Of a DNA stretch of 64,000 nucleotides, positions 19,753-30,315 are shown piece after piece; the first letter of the stretch is position 1; each line of letters starts with the position of its first letter. Made by a program: the position numbers and the translations under genes. The DNA is from Burkholderia anthina. Its GTDB lineage: Bacteria > Pseudomonadota > Gammaproteobacteria > Burkholderiales > Burkholderiaceae. Below the pieces are notes generated by a model, which saw only the letters and a program-made list of their open reading frames with translations, had not been told where the DNA came from and ran no database searches. The stretch lies in contig NZ_CABVLY010000016.1 of the NCBI RefSeq assembly GCF_902498995.1, positions 124,001 to 188,000 on the forward strand. Direction: 5' to 3'.

Positions 19753-19982
19753 GCAAGCACAACATCGAACAATGTGTCCGCGAGAGCCTGGACGTGTATT
19801 TCCGGGATCTAGACGGCTCCAATCCGCACGACGTCTATGAAATGGTGATGTCCTGCGTCGAAAAGCCGATGCTCGAAGTCGTGCTCGTACAGGCCGGCGG
19901 CAACCAGTCGCTCGCCGCAGAGTACCTCGGCATCAATCGCAATACGCTGCGCAAGAAGCTGCAGCAGCACGGCCTGCTGTAG
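19749..19982 (+). CDS. fis: DNA-binding protein Fis
   Basis: Small nucleoid-associated protein and transcription activator, 77 residues versus 98 in E. coli. The C-terminal helix-turn-helix is complete ([20 protein letters not shown]). The N-terminal beta-hairpin arms of enteric Fis, which contact recombinases, are largely missing; this short form is the usual beta-proteobacterial one. The start overlaps the dusB stop. Confidence 0.94.
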   Translation: MSKHNIEQCVRESLDVYFRDLDGSNPHDVYEMVMSCVEKPMLEVVLVQAGGNQSLAAEYLGINRNTLRKKLQQHGLL

Positions 19983-20026
19983 GCAGCCGTCCCGTCCCCG
20001 TTTCCCTGGCTATTGGTGGTTCCATC

Positions 20027-21592
20027 ATGATCAAGCAAGCGCTCATTTCCGTTTCCGACAAGACCGGCATCGTCGACTTCGCGAAGTCGCTGTCCGACCT
20101 CGGCGTCAAGTTGCTGTCGACCGGCGGCACCGCGAAACTCCTCGCCGACGCCGGTCTGCCCGTGACCGAAGTGGCTGACTACACGGGCTTCCCGGAAATG
20201 CTCGATGGGCGCGTGAAGACGCTGCACCCGAAGGTGCACGGCGGCATCCTCGCCCGCCGCGATCTGCCCGAGCACATGCAGGCGCTGGAACAGCACGGCA
20301 TCCCGACGATCGACCTGCTCGTCGTGAACCTGTATCCGTTCGTCGCGACGATCGCGAAGGATGACTGCACGCTCGCCGACGCCATCGAGAACATCGACAT
20401 CGGCGGCCCGACGATGCTGCGCTCGGCGGCGAAGAACCACCGCGACGTGACGGTCGTCGTCGACCCGGCCGACTACGCAGTCGTGCTCGACGAAATGAAG
20501 GCGAACGGCAATGCGATCGGCTACGCGACCAACTTCCGTCTCGCGACGAAGGTGTTCGCGCACACCGCACAATACGACGGCGCGATCACGAACTACCTGA
20601 CGAGCCTGACCGACGAACTGCAGCACGCATCGCGCAGCGCCTACCCGGCCACGCTGAACATGGCGTTCGACAAGGTGCAGGACCTGCGCTACGGCGAGAA
20701 CCCGCACCAGAGCGCCGCGTTCTACCGCGACCTCGCGGCGCCGGCCGGCGCGCTGGCGAACTACCGCCAGCTGCAGGGCAAGGAACTGTCGTACAACAAC
20801 ATCGCCGATTCGGACGCGGCGTGGGAATGCGTGAAGACGTTCGACGCGCCCGCCTGCGTGATCATCAAGCACGCGAACCCGTGCGGCGTCGCGGTCGGCA
20901 ACGACTCGGCCGATGCGTACGCGAAGGCATTCCAGACCGACCCGACGTCGGCGTTCGGCGGCATCATCGCGTTCAACCGCGAAGTCGACGAAGCGGCTGC
21001 GCAAGCCGTCGCGAAGCAGTTCGTCGAAGTGCTGATCGCCCCGTCGTTCTCGGACGCAGCGAAGCAGGTGTTCGCCGCGAAGCAGAACGTGCGCCTGCTC
21101 GAAATCGCGCTCGGCGACGGCCATAACGCATTCGACCTGAAGCGCGTCGGCGGCGGTCTGCTCGTGCAATCGCTCGATTCGCGCAACGTGCAGCCGAGCG
21201 AGCTGCGCGTCGTCACGAAGCGCCAGCCGAGCACGAAGGAAATGGACGACCTGCTGTTCGCATGGCGCGTCGCGAAGTACGTGAAGTCGAACGCGATCGT
21301 GTTCTGCGGCAACGGCATGACGCTCGGCGTCGGCGCAGGCCAGATGAGCCGCGTCGATTCCGCACGCATCGCGAGCATCAAGGCGCAGAACGCGGGCCTC
21401 ACGCTGGCGGGCTCGGCCGTCGCATCGGATGCGTTCTTCCCGTTCCGCGACGGTCTCGACGTCGTCGTGGCGGCAGGCGCGACCTGCGTGATCCACCCGG
21501 GCGGTTCGATGCGCGACGACGAAGTGATCGCCGCGGCCGACGAACACGGCATCGCGATGGTCCTGACGGGCGTGCGCCACTTCCGTCACTGA
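20027..21592 (+). CDS. purH: Bifunctional AICAR transformylase / IMP cyclohydrolase
   Basis: Catalyses the last two steps of IMP synthesis. The 521-residue protein has the N-terminal MGS-like cyclohydrolase domain (about 1-195, [35 protein letters not shown]). The C-terminal transformylase domain contains [16 protein letters not shown] and [13 protein letters not shown], and ends GVRHFRH as in the family. It starts 44 bp after fis; a separate promoter is not evident, so co-transcription with dusB-fis is possible. Followed by a strong terminator. Confidence 0.97.
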   Translation: MIKQALISVSDKTGIVDFAKSLSDLGVKLLSTGGTAKLLADAGLPVTEVADYTGFPEMLDGRVKTLHPKVHGGILARRDLPEHMQALEQHGIPTIDLLVVNLYPFVATIAKDDCTLADAIENIDIGGPTMLRSAAKNHRDVTVVVDPADYAVVLDEMKANGNAIGYATNFRLATKVFAHTAQYDGAITNYLTSLTDELQHASRSAYPATLNMAFDKVQDLRYGENPHQSAAFYRDLAAPAGALANYRQLQGKELSYNNIADSDAAWECVKTFDAPACVIIKHANPCGVAVGNDSADAYAKAFQTDPTSAFGGIIAFNREVDEAAAQAVAKQFVEVLIAPSFSDAAKQVFAAKQNVRLLEIALGDGHNAFDLKRVGGGLLVQSLDSRNVQPSELRVVTKRQPSTKEMDDLLFAWRVAKYVKSNAIVFCGNGMTLGVGAGQMSRVDSARIASIKAQNAGLTLAGSAVASDAFFPFRDGLDVVVAAGATCVIHPGGSMRDDEVIAAADEHGIAMVLTGVRHFRH

Positions 21593-21623
21593 TCGCACGC
21601 GGCCCGCGCAGCCTCGGCACGAC

Positions 21624-21656
21624 AACCCGGCGGCATCGCGCCCGCCGGGTTTTTTA
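21624..21656 (+). terminator. Terminator after purH
   Basis: AACCCGGCGG (21624-21633) pairs with CCGCCGGGTT (21642-21651), followed by six T. Confidence 0.9.
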
Positions 21657-21743
21657 TTGCGCGGCGCCTGCGCACATGGCCATGCGGCCGGTGCGTCGCA
21701 CCATTCGTTGTAGTATCGCTGCATCAGGTTTTTGTCCTCACTC

Positions 21744-22286
21744 ATGCGAATTCTCGGCATCGACCCCGGCCTGCGCGTCACCGGCTTCGGCGTCATCGAC
21801 GTCAGCGGCCACCGGCTCGCCTATGTCGCCAGCGGCGTGATCCGCACACCCACGGCCGACCTGGCCACCCGGCTCGGCACGATCTTCCAGGGCGTCTCGA
21901 CGCTCGTACGCGAACACGCGCCCGACCAGGCCGCGATCGAACAGGTGTTCGTCAACGTGAACCCGCAGTCGACGCTGCTGCTCGGCCAGGCGCGCGGCGC
22001 CGCGATCTGCGGGCTCGTCGCCGGCGGCCTGCCGGTTGCCGAATACACGGCGCTGCAGTTGAAGCAGGCCGTCGTCGGCTACGGCCGCGCGACCAAGTCG
22101 CAGATGCAGGAAATGGTCACGCGGCTGCTCAACCTGTCCGGCCAGCCCGGCAGCGACGCGGCCGACGCGCTCGGCATGGCGATCTGCCACGCGCACAGCG
22201 GCAACACGCTCGGCACGATCAGCGGCCTCGCGCCGGCGCTCGCGAAGAAAGGGCTGCGCGTGCGGCGCGGGCGCCTCGTCGGCTGA
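21744..22286 (+). CDS. ruvC: Holliday junction resolvase RuvC
   Basis: Endonuclease resolving Holliday junctions moved by RuvAB. The 180-residue product begins [16 protein letters not shown], with the first catalytic Asp at residue 7; the Glu is in [14 protein letters not shown] and the last acidic residues in [16 protein letters not shown]. The ATG at 21744 is the conserved start; the in-frame TTG at 21732 would add four residues. A TAGTAT about 30 bp upstream may be its -10. Forms the ruvC-ruvA-ruvB series, with 197 bp before ruvA. Confidence 0.96.
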   Translation: MRILGIDPGLRVTGFGVIDVSGHRLAYVASGVIRTPTADLATRLGTIFQGVSTLVREHAPDQAAIEQVFVNVNPQSTLLLGQARGAAICGLVAGGLPVAEYTALQLKQAVVGYGRATKSQMQEMVTRLLNLSGQPGSDAADALGMAICHAHSGNTLGTISGLAPALAKKGLRVRRGRLVG

Positions 22287-22448
22287 CGCCGTAACACGCG
22301 GCAATCGCCCGGTGCGACATACGGCGCTTCGCATCGCACCGGCACCCCGTGCTGCTCGCCCTGCCCGCTGTCGGCTTGCATCCCGCACATCCGTCACCCG
22401 GCACGGCGGCCTGACGGCCAATCCATCGGCATCGCGCCGCACCTGCGC

Positions 22449-22454
22449 TACACT
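22449..22454 (+). promoter_or_regulatory. -10-like TACACT upstream of ruvA
   Basis: TACACT 30 bp before the ruvA ATG suggests ruvA has its own promoter separate from ruvC. Confidence 0.35.
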
Positions 22455-22483
22455 CGCGCTTTCTTCCTCGCTTCCCGCCATCC

Positions 22484-23065
22484 ATGATCGGTCGCATCGC
22501 CGGCATCCTGCTCGAAAAGAATCCGCCTCACCTGCTCGTCGACTGCAACGGCGTCGGCTACGAAATCGACGTGCCGATGAGCACCTTCTACAACCTGCCG
22601 CAAACGGGCGAACGCGTCGTGCTGCTCACGCAGCAGATCGTGCGCGAGGACGCCCACCTGCTGTACGGCTTCCTGACGCCGCAGGAGCGCACGACCTTCC
22701 GCGAACTGCTGAAGATCACCGGCATCGGCGCGCGCATGGCGCTTGCCGTGCTGTCCGGCATGAGCGTGCAAGAGCTCGCGCAGGCCGTGACGATGCAGGA
22801 CGCCGCGCGCCTCACACGCCTGCCCGGCATCGGCAAGAAGACCGCCGAACGCCTGCTGCTCGAGCTGAAGGGCAAGCTCGGCGCCGACCTCGGTGCGCTC
22901 GCCGGCGCCGCGTCGCCGTCCGATCATGCGACCGACATCCTCAATGCGCTGCTCGCGCTCGGCTACTCCGAAAAGGAAGGCCTCGCCGCGATCAAGAACG
23001 TGCCGGCCGGCACCGGCGTGTCCGAAGGCATCAAGCTCGCGCTCAAGGCACTGTCGAAGGTGTAA
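22484..23065 (+). CDS. ruvA: Holliday junction DNA helicase subunit RuvA
   Basis: Binds four-way junctions and recruits RuvB. The 193-residue product has the N-terminal OB-fold ([20 protein letters not shown]), two helix-hairpin-helix motifs ([16 protein letters not shown] and [19 protein letters not shown]), and the C-terminal RuvB-binding domain ([16 protein letters not shown]). Length matches the family. Confidence 0.97.
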   Translation: MIGRIAGILLEKNPPHLLVDCNGVGYEIDVPMSTFYNLPQTGERVVLLTQQIVREDAHLLYGFLTPQERTTFRELLKITGIGARMALAVLSGMSVQELAQAVTMQDAARLTRLPGIGKKTAERLLLELKGKLGADLGALAGAASPSDHATDILNALLALGYSEKEGLAAIKNVPAGTGVSEGIKLALKALSKV

Positions 23066-23173
23066 CGGCGGCCCGGGCAGGCGCCCGAACGGGCTGTCGG
23101 AGCCAGTGTCGCGCCGCCGTGCGGCGCGCGCCAGTCGGCCGTTCGGCCAGTTCGGCCGGGTGACGGTGCGCGG

Positions 23174-23179
23174 TACAAT
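23174..23179 (+). promoter_or_regulatory. TACAAT -10 six bases before ruvB start
   Basis: TACAAT is followed by exactly six bases and then the ruvB ATG (23186), the same geometry as pepP. No ribosome binding site is visible. This suggests ruvB can be made from a leaderless transcript of its own. Confidence 0.5.
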
Positions 23180-23185
23180 GGCCGC

Positions 23186-24253
23186 ATGATTGAAACCGAC
23201 AAACTCGCCACCGAGCGGATCATCGCCGCCACGCCCGCCTCGTCGCACGAGGAGGTGTTCGAACGCGCGCTGCGGCCGCGCCAGCTCGACGACTACGTCG
23301 GCCAGGAAAAGGTGCGCGGCCAGCTCGAGATCTTCATCGAAGCCGCGAAGCGCCGTTCCGAGCCGCTCGATCACGTGCTGCTGTTCGGGCCGCCGGGTCT
23401 CGGCAAGACCACGCTCGCGCACATCATCGCGCGCGAGATGGGCGTGAACCTGCGCCAGACGTCGGGCCCCGTGCTCGAGCGCGCGGGCGACCTCGCCGCG
23501 CTGCTGACCAACCTCGAAGCGAACGACGTGCTGTTCATCGACGAAATCCACCGGCTGTCGCCGGTCGTCGAGGAAATCCTGTATCCGGCGCTCGAGGATT
23601 ACCAGATCGACATCATGATCGGCGAAGGGCCGGCCGCGCGCAGCGTGAAGCTCGACCTGCAACCGTTCACGCTCGTCGGCGCGACCACGCGCGCGGGGAT
23701 GCTGACCAACCCGCTGCGCGACCGTTTCGGGATCGTCGCGCGCCTCGAGTTCTACGATGCCGAGCAACTGTCGCGCATCGTGCGGCGCTCGGCGTCGCTG
23801 CTGAACGCGCAGATCGATCCGAACGGCGCGCTGGAGATTGCCAAGCGCTCGCGCGGCACGCCGCGGATCGCGAACCGGCTGCTGCGGCGCGTGCGCGACT
23901 ATGCGGAAGTGAAGGCCGACGGCCAGATCACGGCCGCCGTCGCCGACGCCGCGCTCGCGATGCTCGACGTCGATCCGGTCGGCTTCGACCTGATGGACCG
24001 CAAGCTGCTCGAAGCGATCCTGCACAAGTTCGACGGCGGCCCGGTCGGCATCGACAACCTCGCCGCGGCAATCGGCGAAGAGCGCGACACGATCGAAGAC
24101 GTGCTCGAACCGTACCTGATCCAGCAGGGGTTCCTGCAGCGCACGCCGCGCGGGCGCGTCGCAACGCTGCTCACCTACCGCCACTTCGGGCTTTCCGCAC
24201 CCGACGCCGGCAACCCCGAACGCGGGACGTGGGACACGCCCGCCGGCAAGTAG
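23186..24253 (+). CDS. ruvB: Holliday junction DNA helicase motor subunit RuvB
   Basis: AAA+ ATPase driving branch migration. The 355-residue product has Walker [13 protein letters not shown] (about 68-79), Walker [11 protein letters not shown], sensor [18 protein letters not shown] with the arginine finger, and the C-terminal winged helix ([19 protein letters not shown]). Lies 120 bp after ruvA. Confidence 0.97.
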   Translation: MIETDKLATERIIAATPASSHEEVFERALRPRQLDDYVGQEKVRGQLEIFIEAAKRRSEPLDHVLLFGPPGLGKTTLAHIIAREMGVNLRQTSGPVLERAGDLAALLTNLEANDVLFIDEIHRLSPVVEEILYPALEDYQIDIMIGEGPAARSVKLDLQPFTLVGATTRAGMLTNPLRDRFGIVARLEFYDAEQLSRIVRRSASLLNAQIDPNGALEIAKRSRGTPRIANRLLRRVRDYAEVKADGQITAAVADAALAMLDVDPVGFDLMDRKLLEAILHKFDGGPVGIDNLAAAIGEERDTIEDVLEPYLIQQGFLQRTPRGRVATLLTYRHFGLSAPDAGNPERGTWDTPAGK

Positions 24254-24275
24254 CCGGCCGCCCGACCGCTCAGCC

Positions 24276-25226
24276 ATGACCACGCCGCCCAGCCCTCACC
24301 CCGCCGCGCCCGCTCCGGGCCCGCGCTGGGTCGAACCGATCCGCAAGCGGGTCGCGGCCGGCATCACGCACTTGACCACCGGCAGCGGCCCGTCGCTCGA
24401 TTATTCGTCGCCGCCGGGCGACCCGGGGCTGTTCGGCCCCGATGCCGTCTGCTGGCGCGTGCATGCGGATTTCGCATCGATGATGACGGGCGGCGTCTCC
24501 GCGCTGCTGCTGCAGGCACTCCACCCGCTCGCGCTCGCGGGCGTCTGGGATCACTCGTCGTTTCGCACCGACATCCTCGGCAGGCTGCGTCGCACCGCGA
24601 CGTTCATATCCGGCACCACGTTCGGCAGCCGCGCGGACGCGCTCGCGCTGATCGAGCGCGTGAAGGCGATTCACCTGCGCGTGTCCGGCACGGCGCCCGA
24701 CGGCCGCGTGTACCGGGCCGACGATCCGGCGCTGCTCACGTGGGTTCATGTCGCCGAGGTGTCGAGCTTCCTGTCCGCGCACCTGCGCTATGTGAATCCG
24801 GCGCTGCCGGGCGAACTTCAGGATCGCTACTACGCGGAAACCGCGCAGATCGCCGAGCGGCTCGGCGCGCTGGCCGTGCCGCGCTCGCGCGCGGAAGTCG
24901 CCGCCTACCTCGAGCGCATGCAGCCCGAACTCGAAGCCGGCCCGCGCACCTTCGAAGTCATGCGCATCCTGCTGAACGCCCCCGTCGCGAAGCCGGCGCT
25001 GCGGCCCGCCGCAACGCTGGTGATGCACGCCGGCATCGACCTGTTGCCGCCGTGGGCGCAACAGATGCTCGGCCTGTCGGCGCTCGCGCCGCTGCGGCGC
25101 GTGCTGGTGCGGCCCGGCGTACGGGCCGTCGCGCCGGTGCTGCGCTGGGCGCTCGTCAACGGCGTCTCGAAACGGGCGCGGCGCCGCGCGAGCGCCACAC
25201 CGCCCGACAGCAACCCGCCCGGCTGA
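24276..25226 (+). CDS. DUF2236 (MpaB/latex-clearing-type oxygenase) family protein
   Basis: A 316-residue protein of the DUF2236 family, which includes the haem-binding rubber oxygenase Lcp and fungal MpaB. The signature region is WRVHADFASMMTGGVSALLL followed by QALHPLALAGVWDHSSFRTD. The family's conserved Arg and the LTWVHVAEV histidine block are present. Members coordinate a b-type haem through conserved histidines, but function in proteobacteria is mostly unknown. It starts 22 bp after ruvB and could be co-transcribed, though no functional link is evident. Confidence 0.78.
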   Translation: MTTPPSPHPAAPAPGPRWVEPIRKRVAAGITHLTTGSGPSLDYSSPPGDPGLFGPDAVCWRVHADFASMMTGGVSALLLQALHPLALAGVWDHSSFRTDILGRLRRTATFISGTTFGSRADALALIERVKAIHLRVSGTAPDGRVYRADDPALLTWVHVAEVSSFLSAHLRYVNPALPGELQDRYYAETAQIAERLGALAVPRSRAEVAAYLERMQPELEAGPRTFEVMRILLNAPVAKPALRPAATLVMHAGIDLLPPWAQQMLGLSALAPLRRVLVRPGVRAVAPVLRWALVNGVSKRARRRASATPPDSNPPG

Positions 25227-25355
25227 CGATCCCTCCGATCATTTCAATTTGCTGTCAAATACTTGTGACAAGCTGACGGGCTCACACCCGCGCACGGTCG
25301 CACGTCCAGTACGTCAATCGTCCGCGCGGCGTTTCGTCAACCCGACCGATTCCCG

Positions 25356-26495
25356 ATGCCCGCGATGTCACGTCTGCCGATCCGTTTTGCCCTGGCCGCC
25401 AGCCTGTCCACCCTTCTCGCGCTCGCCGCATGCGGAGGCGACGACGTCGCCGCCGTCGCGCACACGGACACCCAAACCCCGTCCGACGGCACTGCCACGA
25501 CGCCCACGACACCCACGCCGCCCGCCACCGTCACGCCGCAACCGGGCAAATGGAAAACCGCCCGTGCCGGCGACCTGGTCGACGTGACGCTCGGCGATCT
25601 GCGCCCGACGCAAGGCGCGATCGGCTACGACCAGATCTACTACAAGCTCGGCCGCTACGAACTGCAGCCGGACAAGAAATTCGACGACTTCTGCGCGGAC
25701 GAAGGCCTCGGCGGCGTCGCATCGAGCGGCTACACGGCACAGTCGACGCTGCGCGACACGGCGAGCTACACGTGCACGACGACCGACGCGAACGCGCGCG
25801 ACCGCTCGGTGCTGAACCCGGTCGTGATCGGCCCGAACGGCGATACGCTGTACCTGACCGACGGCCATCACGGCCTGTCGACCTACTACGAGACGCCCGA
25901 TGGCGGTGCGGCGCTGCATGTGCACGTCGTCGTGAAGGACAACCTGAGCGACTACTCGGGCGATGCGTTCTGGCAGCAGATGCAAAGCCGCGGCTACGTG
26001 CGCCTGAAAGACGGCGAAGGCAAACCGATCACGACCGCGCAACTGCCGAGCGGCCTCGGCCTGAAGCTCGGGATGACGAACGACCGCTACCGTTCGCTCG
26101 TCTATTTCACGCGCGACATCGGCTACAGCAAGCCCGCGCAATCCACCGACTATCTCGAGTTCTACTGGGCCGACTGGCTGCGCGCGCAGCCGGGCACGTT
26201 CTCGCTCGCAAGCTACGACGTGACACGCGCAGGCACGACCGATCCCGATCCGGCCAAGGCCGACACCGGCTACCTGAACGCGGTCTGGAATGCGTCGACG
26301 CTCATGGTCGCGGCAACGGACCCGGTGATCGACGGCAAGACGGGCGCCGACCTCGGGCGCGCCGATGCGATCAACGGCGGGAAGAAATACAGCAAGGGGG
26401 AGTTCGACAAGCTGCGCCAGCCGATCACGGCCGACAAGCCCGGCAAGATCGCGTACGCGTTCGACTACAAGGCGCGCCACGCGCTGCCGCAGTAA
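25356..26495 (+). CDS. Lipoprotein with ParB-like (ParBc_2) domain
   Basis: A 379-residue exported protein. A signal peptide with lipobox LALAAC (Cys near residue 27) is followed by a Thr/Pro linker (TPTTPTPPATVTP). The body contains LRPTQGAIGYDQIYYKLGRY and the histidine block LYLTDGHHGLSTYYE, the pattern of the ParB/sulfiredoxin-like superfamily (putative ParB-like nuclease, PF08857). It is not a chromosome-partitioning ParB: it is exported and lacks a helix-turn-helix. The DGHH motif resembles the GxxR nucleotide site region of the superfamily, so a phosphotransfer or nuclease role in the envelope is possible but unproven. Start could be 25356 or the ATG at 25365. Confidence 0.72.
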   Translation: MPAMSRLPIRFALAASLSTLLALAACGGDDVAAVAHTDTQTPSDGTATTPTTPTPPATVTPQPGKWKTARAGDLVDVTLGDLRPTQGAIGYDQIYYKLGRYELQPDKKFDDFCADEGLGGVASSGYTAQSTLRDTASYTCTTTDANARDRSVLNPVVIGPNGDTLYLTDGHHGLSTYYETPDGGAALHVHVVVKDNLSDYSGDAFWQQMQSRGYVRLKDGEGKPITTAQLPSGLGLKLGMTNDRYRSLVYFTRDIGYSKPAQSTDYLEFYWADWLRAQPGTFSLASYDVTRAGTTDPDPAKADTGYLNAVWNASTLMVAATDPVIDGKTGADLGRADAINGGKKYSKGEFDKLRQPITADKPGKIAYAFDYKARHALPQ

Positions 26496-26546
26496 GCACT
26501 GCGAGGAAGCGGCCCCGGCCGGCCGCGCCGGACGGGGCCGGCGCGA

Positions 26547-27209
26547 TCAGAGTACCTTGCGATACCCGTCGTCGTCGCTCTCGGCATCGAGATGCGACAC
26601 GTCGGCCCACTGTACGACCTGCGCGTGGCCATCGACGTAATCGACGACGTTGATGCTCGTGTTCAGCAGTGGATAGCTGCGCGGCGCCGACAGGTCGAGA
26701 CCGTTCGCAAAGCGGTACACGCAATCGAGCACGCCGCCGTGCGCGACGCACGCGATCCGGCCGCCCGGATGCGCGGCGACGATCGGTTCGAGCGCATGCA
26801 ACACGCGGTGATAGAACTCGCGCTGCGACTCGCCGCCGTCGGGTGCGAAGCCCGGGTCGCGAGTCTGCCATGCGGCATAGGCATCCGGAAAGCGTGTCTC
26901 GATCTCGGTGCTGTCATGCCCCTGGAACACGCCATACGCGCGTTCGCGCAGCCCTTCGCGCAACAGCAGCGGCAACCCGAGCGCATCGGCGAAGGGTTGC
27001 GCGGTCTGCTGCGCACGCATCAGGTCGCTCGAATAAACCGCGTCGAGCCGCTGGCCTTCGCGCGCTTCCCGCGCGAGCCGGGCGGCAAGCCGCTGCGCCT
27101 GGGCGAGCCCCGAGTCGGCCAGCGGAATGTCGATATGGCCCTGGATGCGCTTGATGCGGTTCCAGGCCGTCTCGCCATGGCGAATGAACAGAATCTGCGT
27201 GGTGGCCAT
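26547..27209 (-). CDS. Histidine phosphatase family protein (GpmB-like)
   Basis: A 220-residue phosphatase of the phosphoglycerate mutase superfamily. Catalytic His is in ILFIRHGETAWNRIKRIQGH; the second His is in IACVAHGGVLDCVY; the acid is in LRERAYGVFQG. It lacks the insert typical of 2,3-bisphosphoglycerate-dependent mutase, so it is probably a broad or sugar-phosphate phosphatase. It lies 23 bp after dtd on the same strand and is likely the last gene of a tyrS-dtd operon. Confidence 0.88.
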   Translation of the reverse strand: MATTQILFIRHGETAWNRIKRIQGHIDIPLADSGLAQAQRLAARLAREAREGQRLDAVYSSDLMRAQQTAQPFADALGLPLLLREGLRERAYGVFQGHDSTEIETRFPDAYAAWQTRDPGFAPDGGESQREFYHRVLHALEPIVAAHPGGRIACVAHGGVLDCVYRFANGLDLSAPRSYPLLNTSINVVDYVDGHAQVVQWADVSHLDAESDDDGYRKVL

Positions 27210-27232
27210 CGCGGCACGTCTCCGGGAAAGAA

Positions 27233-27691
27233 TCAGGGCCGCACTTGCAGCCAGAACGTCACGGGGCCGTCGTTGACCAGCGACACCTGCATGTCGGCGC
27301 CGAACTCGCCCGTCTCGACGACCGGATGCCGCGCCCGCGCGGCCGCGACGAAATAGTCGAACAGGCGCGCGCCTTCGTCCGGCGGCGCGGCCGGCGTGAA
27401 GCTCGGCCGCAGCCCGCTGTTGGTATCGGCCGCAAGCGTGAACTGCGACACGAGCAGCAGCCCGCCCGCATGGCCCGCGCCGTCGATGTTCGATACCGGC
27501 AGGTTCATCTTGCCGGCCGCGTCGCTGAACACGCGGTAGCCCAGCAGCTTCGCGAGCAGCTTGTCGGCCGCGGCCTCGGTGTCGCCGCGCTCCGCGCAGA
27601 CGAGCGCGAGCAGCCCCGCGCCGATCTCGCCCGTCGTGCGGTCGCCGACGCGCACGTCGGCGCGTTTCACGCGCTGGATCAGCGCGATCAT
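27233..27691 (-). CDS. dtd: D-aminoacyl-tRNA deacylase
   Basis: Removes D-amino acids mischarged onto tRNA. The 152-residue product starts [16 protein letters not shown] and contains SQFTLAAD and NSGLRPSF, with the C-terminal [10 protein letters not shown] holding the Gly-Pro motif. The start codon overlaps the tyrS stop, which makes functional sense because tyrosyl-tRNA is a main target of mischarging. Confidence 0.95.
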   Translation of the reverse strand: MIALIQRVKRADVRVGDRTTGEIGAGLLALVCAERGDTEAAADKLLAKLLGYRVFSDAAGKMNLPVSNIDGAGHAGGLLLVSQFTLAADTNSGLRPSFTPAAPPDEGARLFDYFVAAARARHPVVETGEFGADMQVSLVNDGPVTFWLQVRP

Positions 27692-28929
27692 GCGGTCAGC
27701 GTGACGCGTGCGAAGCGGCGCTTGCCGACCTGGACGACGAACTCGCCGGCCTCGACCTTCAGGCCCTTGTCGGACACGGTGGCACCGTCGATCTTCACAC
27801 CGCCCTGCTCGATGTTGCGCAGCGCTTCGCTGGTCGACGGCACGAGGCCCGCCTGCTTCAGCAACTGGCCGATCGCGAGCGGCGCGCCCGCGAGCGTGAC
27901 CGACGGGATATCGTCCGGCACGCCGCCCTTCGCGCGGTGGTTGAAGTCCTCCAGCGCACGCTCGGCGTCGGCCTGCGAATGGAAACGCGCGACGATTTCC
28001 TGCGCGAGCAGCACCTTGAAGTCGCGCGGGTTGCGGCCGCCCTCGATGTCGCGCTTGAAGCCGGCGATCTCGTCCAGGCTGCGGAACGACAGCAGCTCGA
28101 AGTAACGCCACATCAGCGTGTCCGAGATGCTCATCAGCTTGCCGAACATGTCGGTCGGCTTCTCGCTGATGCCGACGTAGTTGCCCTTCGACTTCGACAT
28201 CTTCTCGACGCCGTCGAGGCCTTCGAGCAGCGGCATCGTCAGGATGCACTGCTGTTCCTGGCCGTACTGCTTCTGCAGTTCGCGGCCGACGAGCAGGTTG
28301 AACTTCTGGTCGGTGCCGCCGAGTTCGAGATCGGCGTTCAGCGCGACCGAGTCGTAGCCCTGCATCAGCGGGTACAGGAATTCGTGGATCGAGATCGGCA
28401 CGCCGCCCTGGAAGCGCTTCGTGAAGTCCTCGCGCTCGAGGATCCGCGCAACGGTGTAGCGCGACGCGAGCTTGATCATTCCGTCCGCGCCGAGCGGCAT
28501 CGACCATTCGCTGTTGTAGCGGATCTCGGTCTTGTCACGGTCGAGCACGAGCGCGGCCTGTTCGAAGTAGGTCTTCGCGTTCGATTCGATCTGTTCGCGC
28601 GTGAGCGGCGGGCGCGTCGCGTTGCGGCCGGACGGATCGCCGATCAGCGACGTGAAATCGCCGATCAGGAAGATCACCGTGTGGCCGAGGTCCTGCAGCT
28701 GACGCATCTTGTTCAGCACGACCGTATGGCCGATGTGGATGTCGGGTGCGGTCGGATCGAGGCCGAGCTTGATACGAAGCGGCGTGCCGGTGGCCGCGCT
28801 GCGCGCGAGCTTCTGCGCGAACTCTTCCTCGATCAGCAGCTCGTCGACGCCGCGCTTCGTGACGGCGAGCGCATGCCGGACTTCGTCGGTGATCGGGAAA
28901 ACAGGCTTGGAACTGGGTTCGGTGCTCAT
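27688..28929 (-). CDS. tyrS: Tyrosyl-tRNA synthetase
   Basis: Charges tRNA-Tyr. The 413-residue product is of the TyrZ-like type: class I motif HIGH at 65-68 ([14 protein letters not shown]), KMSKS in [14 protein letters not shown], and a C-terminal S4 RNA-binding domain ([14 protein letters not shown]). The start at 28929 ([12 protein letters not shown]) is chosen; the frame continues upstream without conserved sequence. Divergent from anmK. Confidence 0.95.
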   Translation of the reverse strand: MSTEPSSKPVFPITDEVRHALAVTKRGVDELLIEEEFAQKLARSAATGTPLRIKLGLDPTAPDIHIGHTVVLNKMRQLQDLGHTVIFLIGDFTSLIGDPSGRNATRPPLTREQIESNAKTYFEQAALVLDRDKTEIRYNSEWSMPLGADGMIKLASRYTVARILEREDFTKRFQGGVPISIHEFLYPLMQGYDSVALNADLELGGTDQKFNLLVGRELQKQYGQEQQCILTMPLLEGLDGVEKMSKSKGNYVGISEKPTDMFGKLMSISDTLMWRYFELLSFRSLDEIAGFKRDIEGGRNPRDFKVLLAQEIVARFHSQADAERALEDFNHRAKGGVPDDIPSVTLAGAPLAIGQLLKQAGLVPSTSEALRNIEQGGVKIDGATVSDKGLKVEAGEFVVQVGKRRFARVTLTA

Positions 28930-29071
28930 CGGTGCCAGGAAGAATGTCGCAAAAACAGGGATTTTCCCATAACTTGCGCGTGCATCGCTTAACGACGCGT
29001 CAGGTTGCGCGGATAATCGGGCGCAAGGCGCCCGGCATCGGCCCGCGCCGCACGATCCAGGAGAACCCAAC

Positions 29072-30220
29072 GTGCCGCAACGACATCCGCAACCCGCCCA
29101 TCCTGCCGACGGCATCTACTTCGGGCTGATGTCGGGAACCAGCATGGACGGCGTCGACGGCGTCGCCGTGCGTTTCGAGGCCGGCCGCGCGCCGGTCGTG
29201 CTCGCGGAAGCGTTCGTCGGCTTCGCGCAATCGCTGCGCGACGCGCTGTTCGCGCTGCAGCAGCCCGGCGACAACGAGATCGACCGCGAATCGGTCGCGG
29301 CGAACGCGCTCGTCGCACGCTACGCGGTGTGCTGCCACGAACTGCAGCGCACGGCCGGGCTGTCGCGCGACGGGGTCCGCGCGATCGGCGTGCACGGCCA
29401 GACGGTGCGGCACCGGCCGGAGCGCGGCTACACGCGCCAGCTCAACAATCCGGCACTGCTCGCCGAACTCACCCATATCGACGTGATCGCCGATTTCCGC
29501 AGCCGAGACGTGGCCGCCGGCGGCCATGGCGCACCGCTCGCGCCCGCGTTCCACGCGACGGTGTTCGGCGCGCCGGGCGAGACGCGGGTCGTCTGCAACC
29601 TGGGCGGCATCAGCAACATCACGATCCTGCCCGGCGAAGGCGGCGACGTGCGCGGCTTCGACTGCGGGCCCGCCAATGCGCTGATCGATGCGTGGGCAAC
29701 CCGTCACCTCGGCAAGGCGTACGACGACGGCGGCAAGTTCGCCGCGCGCGGCACCGTGCACGCGCCGCTGCTCGACGCGCTGCTCGACGAACCGTATTTC
29801 AGCGCACCGCCGCCGAAGAGCACCGGCCGCGACCTGTTCAATCCCGCGTGGCTGGACGCGAAGCTCGCCGGTTTTGCGCAGGTTGCGCCGGAGGATGTGC
29901 AGGCGACGCTGACGGCGCTCACCGCCGTCTCGGTCGCTCGCGAAATCGCACAGCACGCAGCGGGTTGCAAGGCCGTGTTCGTGTGCGGCGGCGGCGCCCG
30001 CAATCCGGTGCTGCTCGCGGCGCTCAGGGATGCACTGCAGAAAGCCGGCGTACCGGCGACCGTCGACACGACGGCCGCGCTCGGCGTGCCGCCGCAACAG
30101 GTCGAGGCGCTCGCGTTCGCGTGGCTCGGCTACCGCTTCACCGCGCGCCAGCCCGGCAATCTCGCAAGCGTGACCGGTGCCGCCGGCGAGCGTGTGCTCG
30201 GCGCACTGTATCCGCGCTGA
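29072..30220 (+). CDS. anmK: Anhydro-N-acetylmuramic acid kinase
   Basis: Phosphorylates and opens 1,6-anhydro-MurNAc during cell-wall recycling. The 382-residue product shows [18 protein letters not shown] (phosphate-binding loop), [19 protein letters not shown], and [14 protein letters not shown] of the sugar-kinase/Hsp70 fold; [14 protein letters not shown] is near the C-terminus. It starts with GTG at 29072 preceded by AGGAGA (29059-29064). Divergent from tyrS; ends before a bidirectional terminator. Confidence 0.94.
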   Translation: MPQRHPQPAHPADGIYFGLMSGTSMDGVDGVAVRFEAGRAPVVLAEAFVGFAQSLRDALFALQQPGDNEIDRESVAANALVARYAVCCHELQRTAGLSRDGVRAIGVHGQTVRHRPERGYTRQLNNPALLAELTHIDVIADFRSRDVAAGGHGAPLAPAFHATVFGAPGETRVVCNLGGISNITILPGEGGDVRGFDCGPANALIDAWATRHLGKAYDDGGKFAARGTVHAPLLDALLDEPYFSAPPPKSTGRDLFNPAWLDAKLAGFAQVAPEDVQATLTALTAVSVAREIAQHAAGCKAVFVCGGGARNPVLLAALRDALQKAGVPATVDTTAALGVPPQQVEALAFAWLGYRFTARQPGNLASVTGAAGERVLGALYPR

Positions 30221-30252
30221 CGCGCCCCGCGCGGTCACGCCGCGCATGGGCG

Positions 30253-30281
30253 AAAAAAACGGGGCATCAAGCCCCGTTTTT
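30253..30281. terminator. Bidirectional terminator between anmK and erpA
   Basis: AAAAACGGGGC and GCCCCGTTTTT pair across a five-base loop in a 95-bp gap between convergent genes. Confidence 0.92.
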
Positions 30282-30315
30282 CATTCCGCTGAACCGGACA
30301 GGATCCGTCGTGCGC

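Noticed and set aside
25356..26495. Chromosome-partitioning ParB
   Set aside because: It has a lipoprotein signal, no helix-turn-helix, and no parA neighbour.
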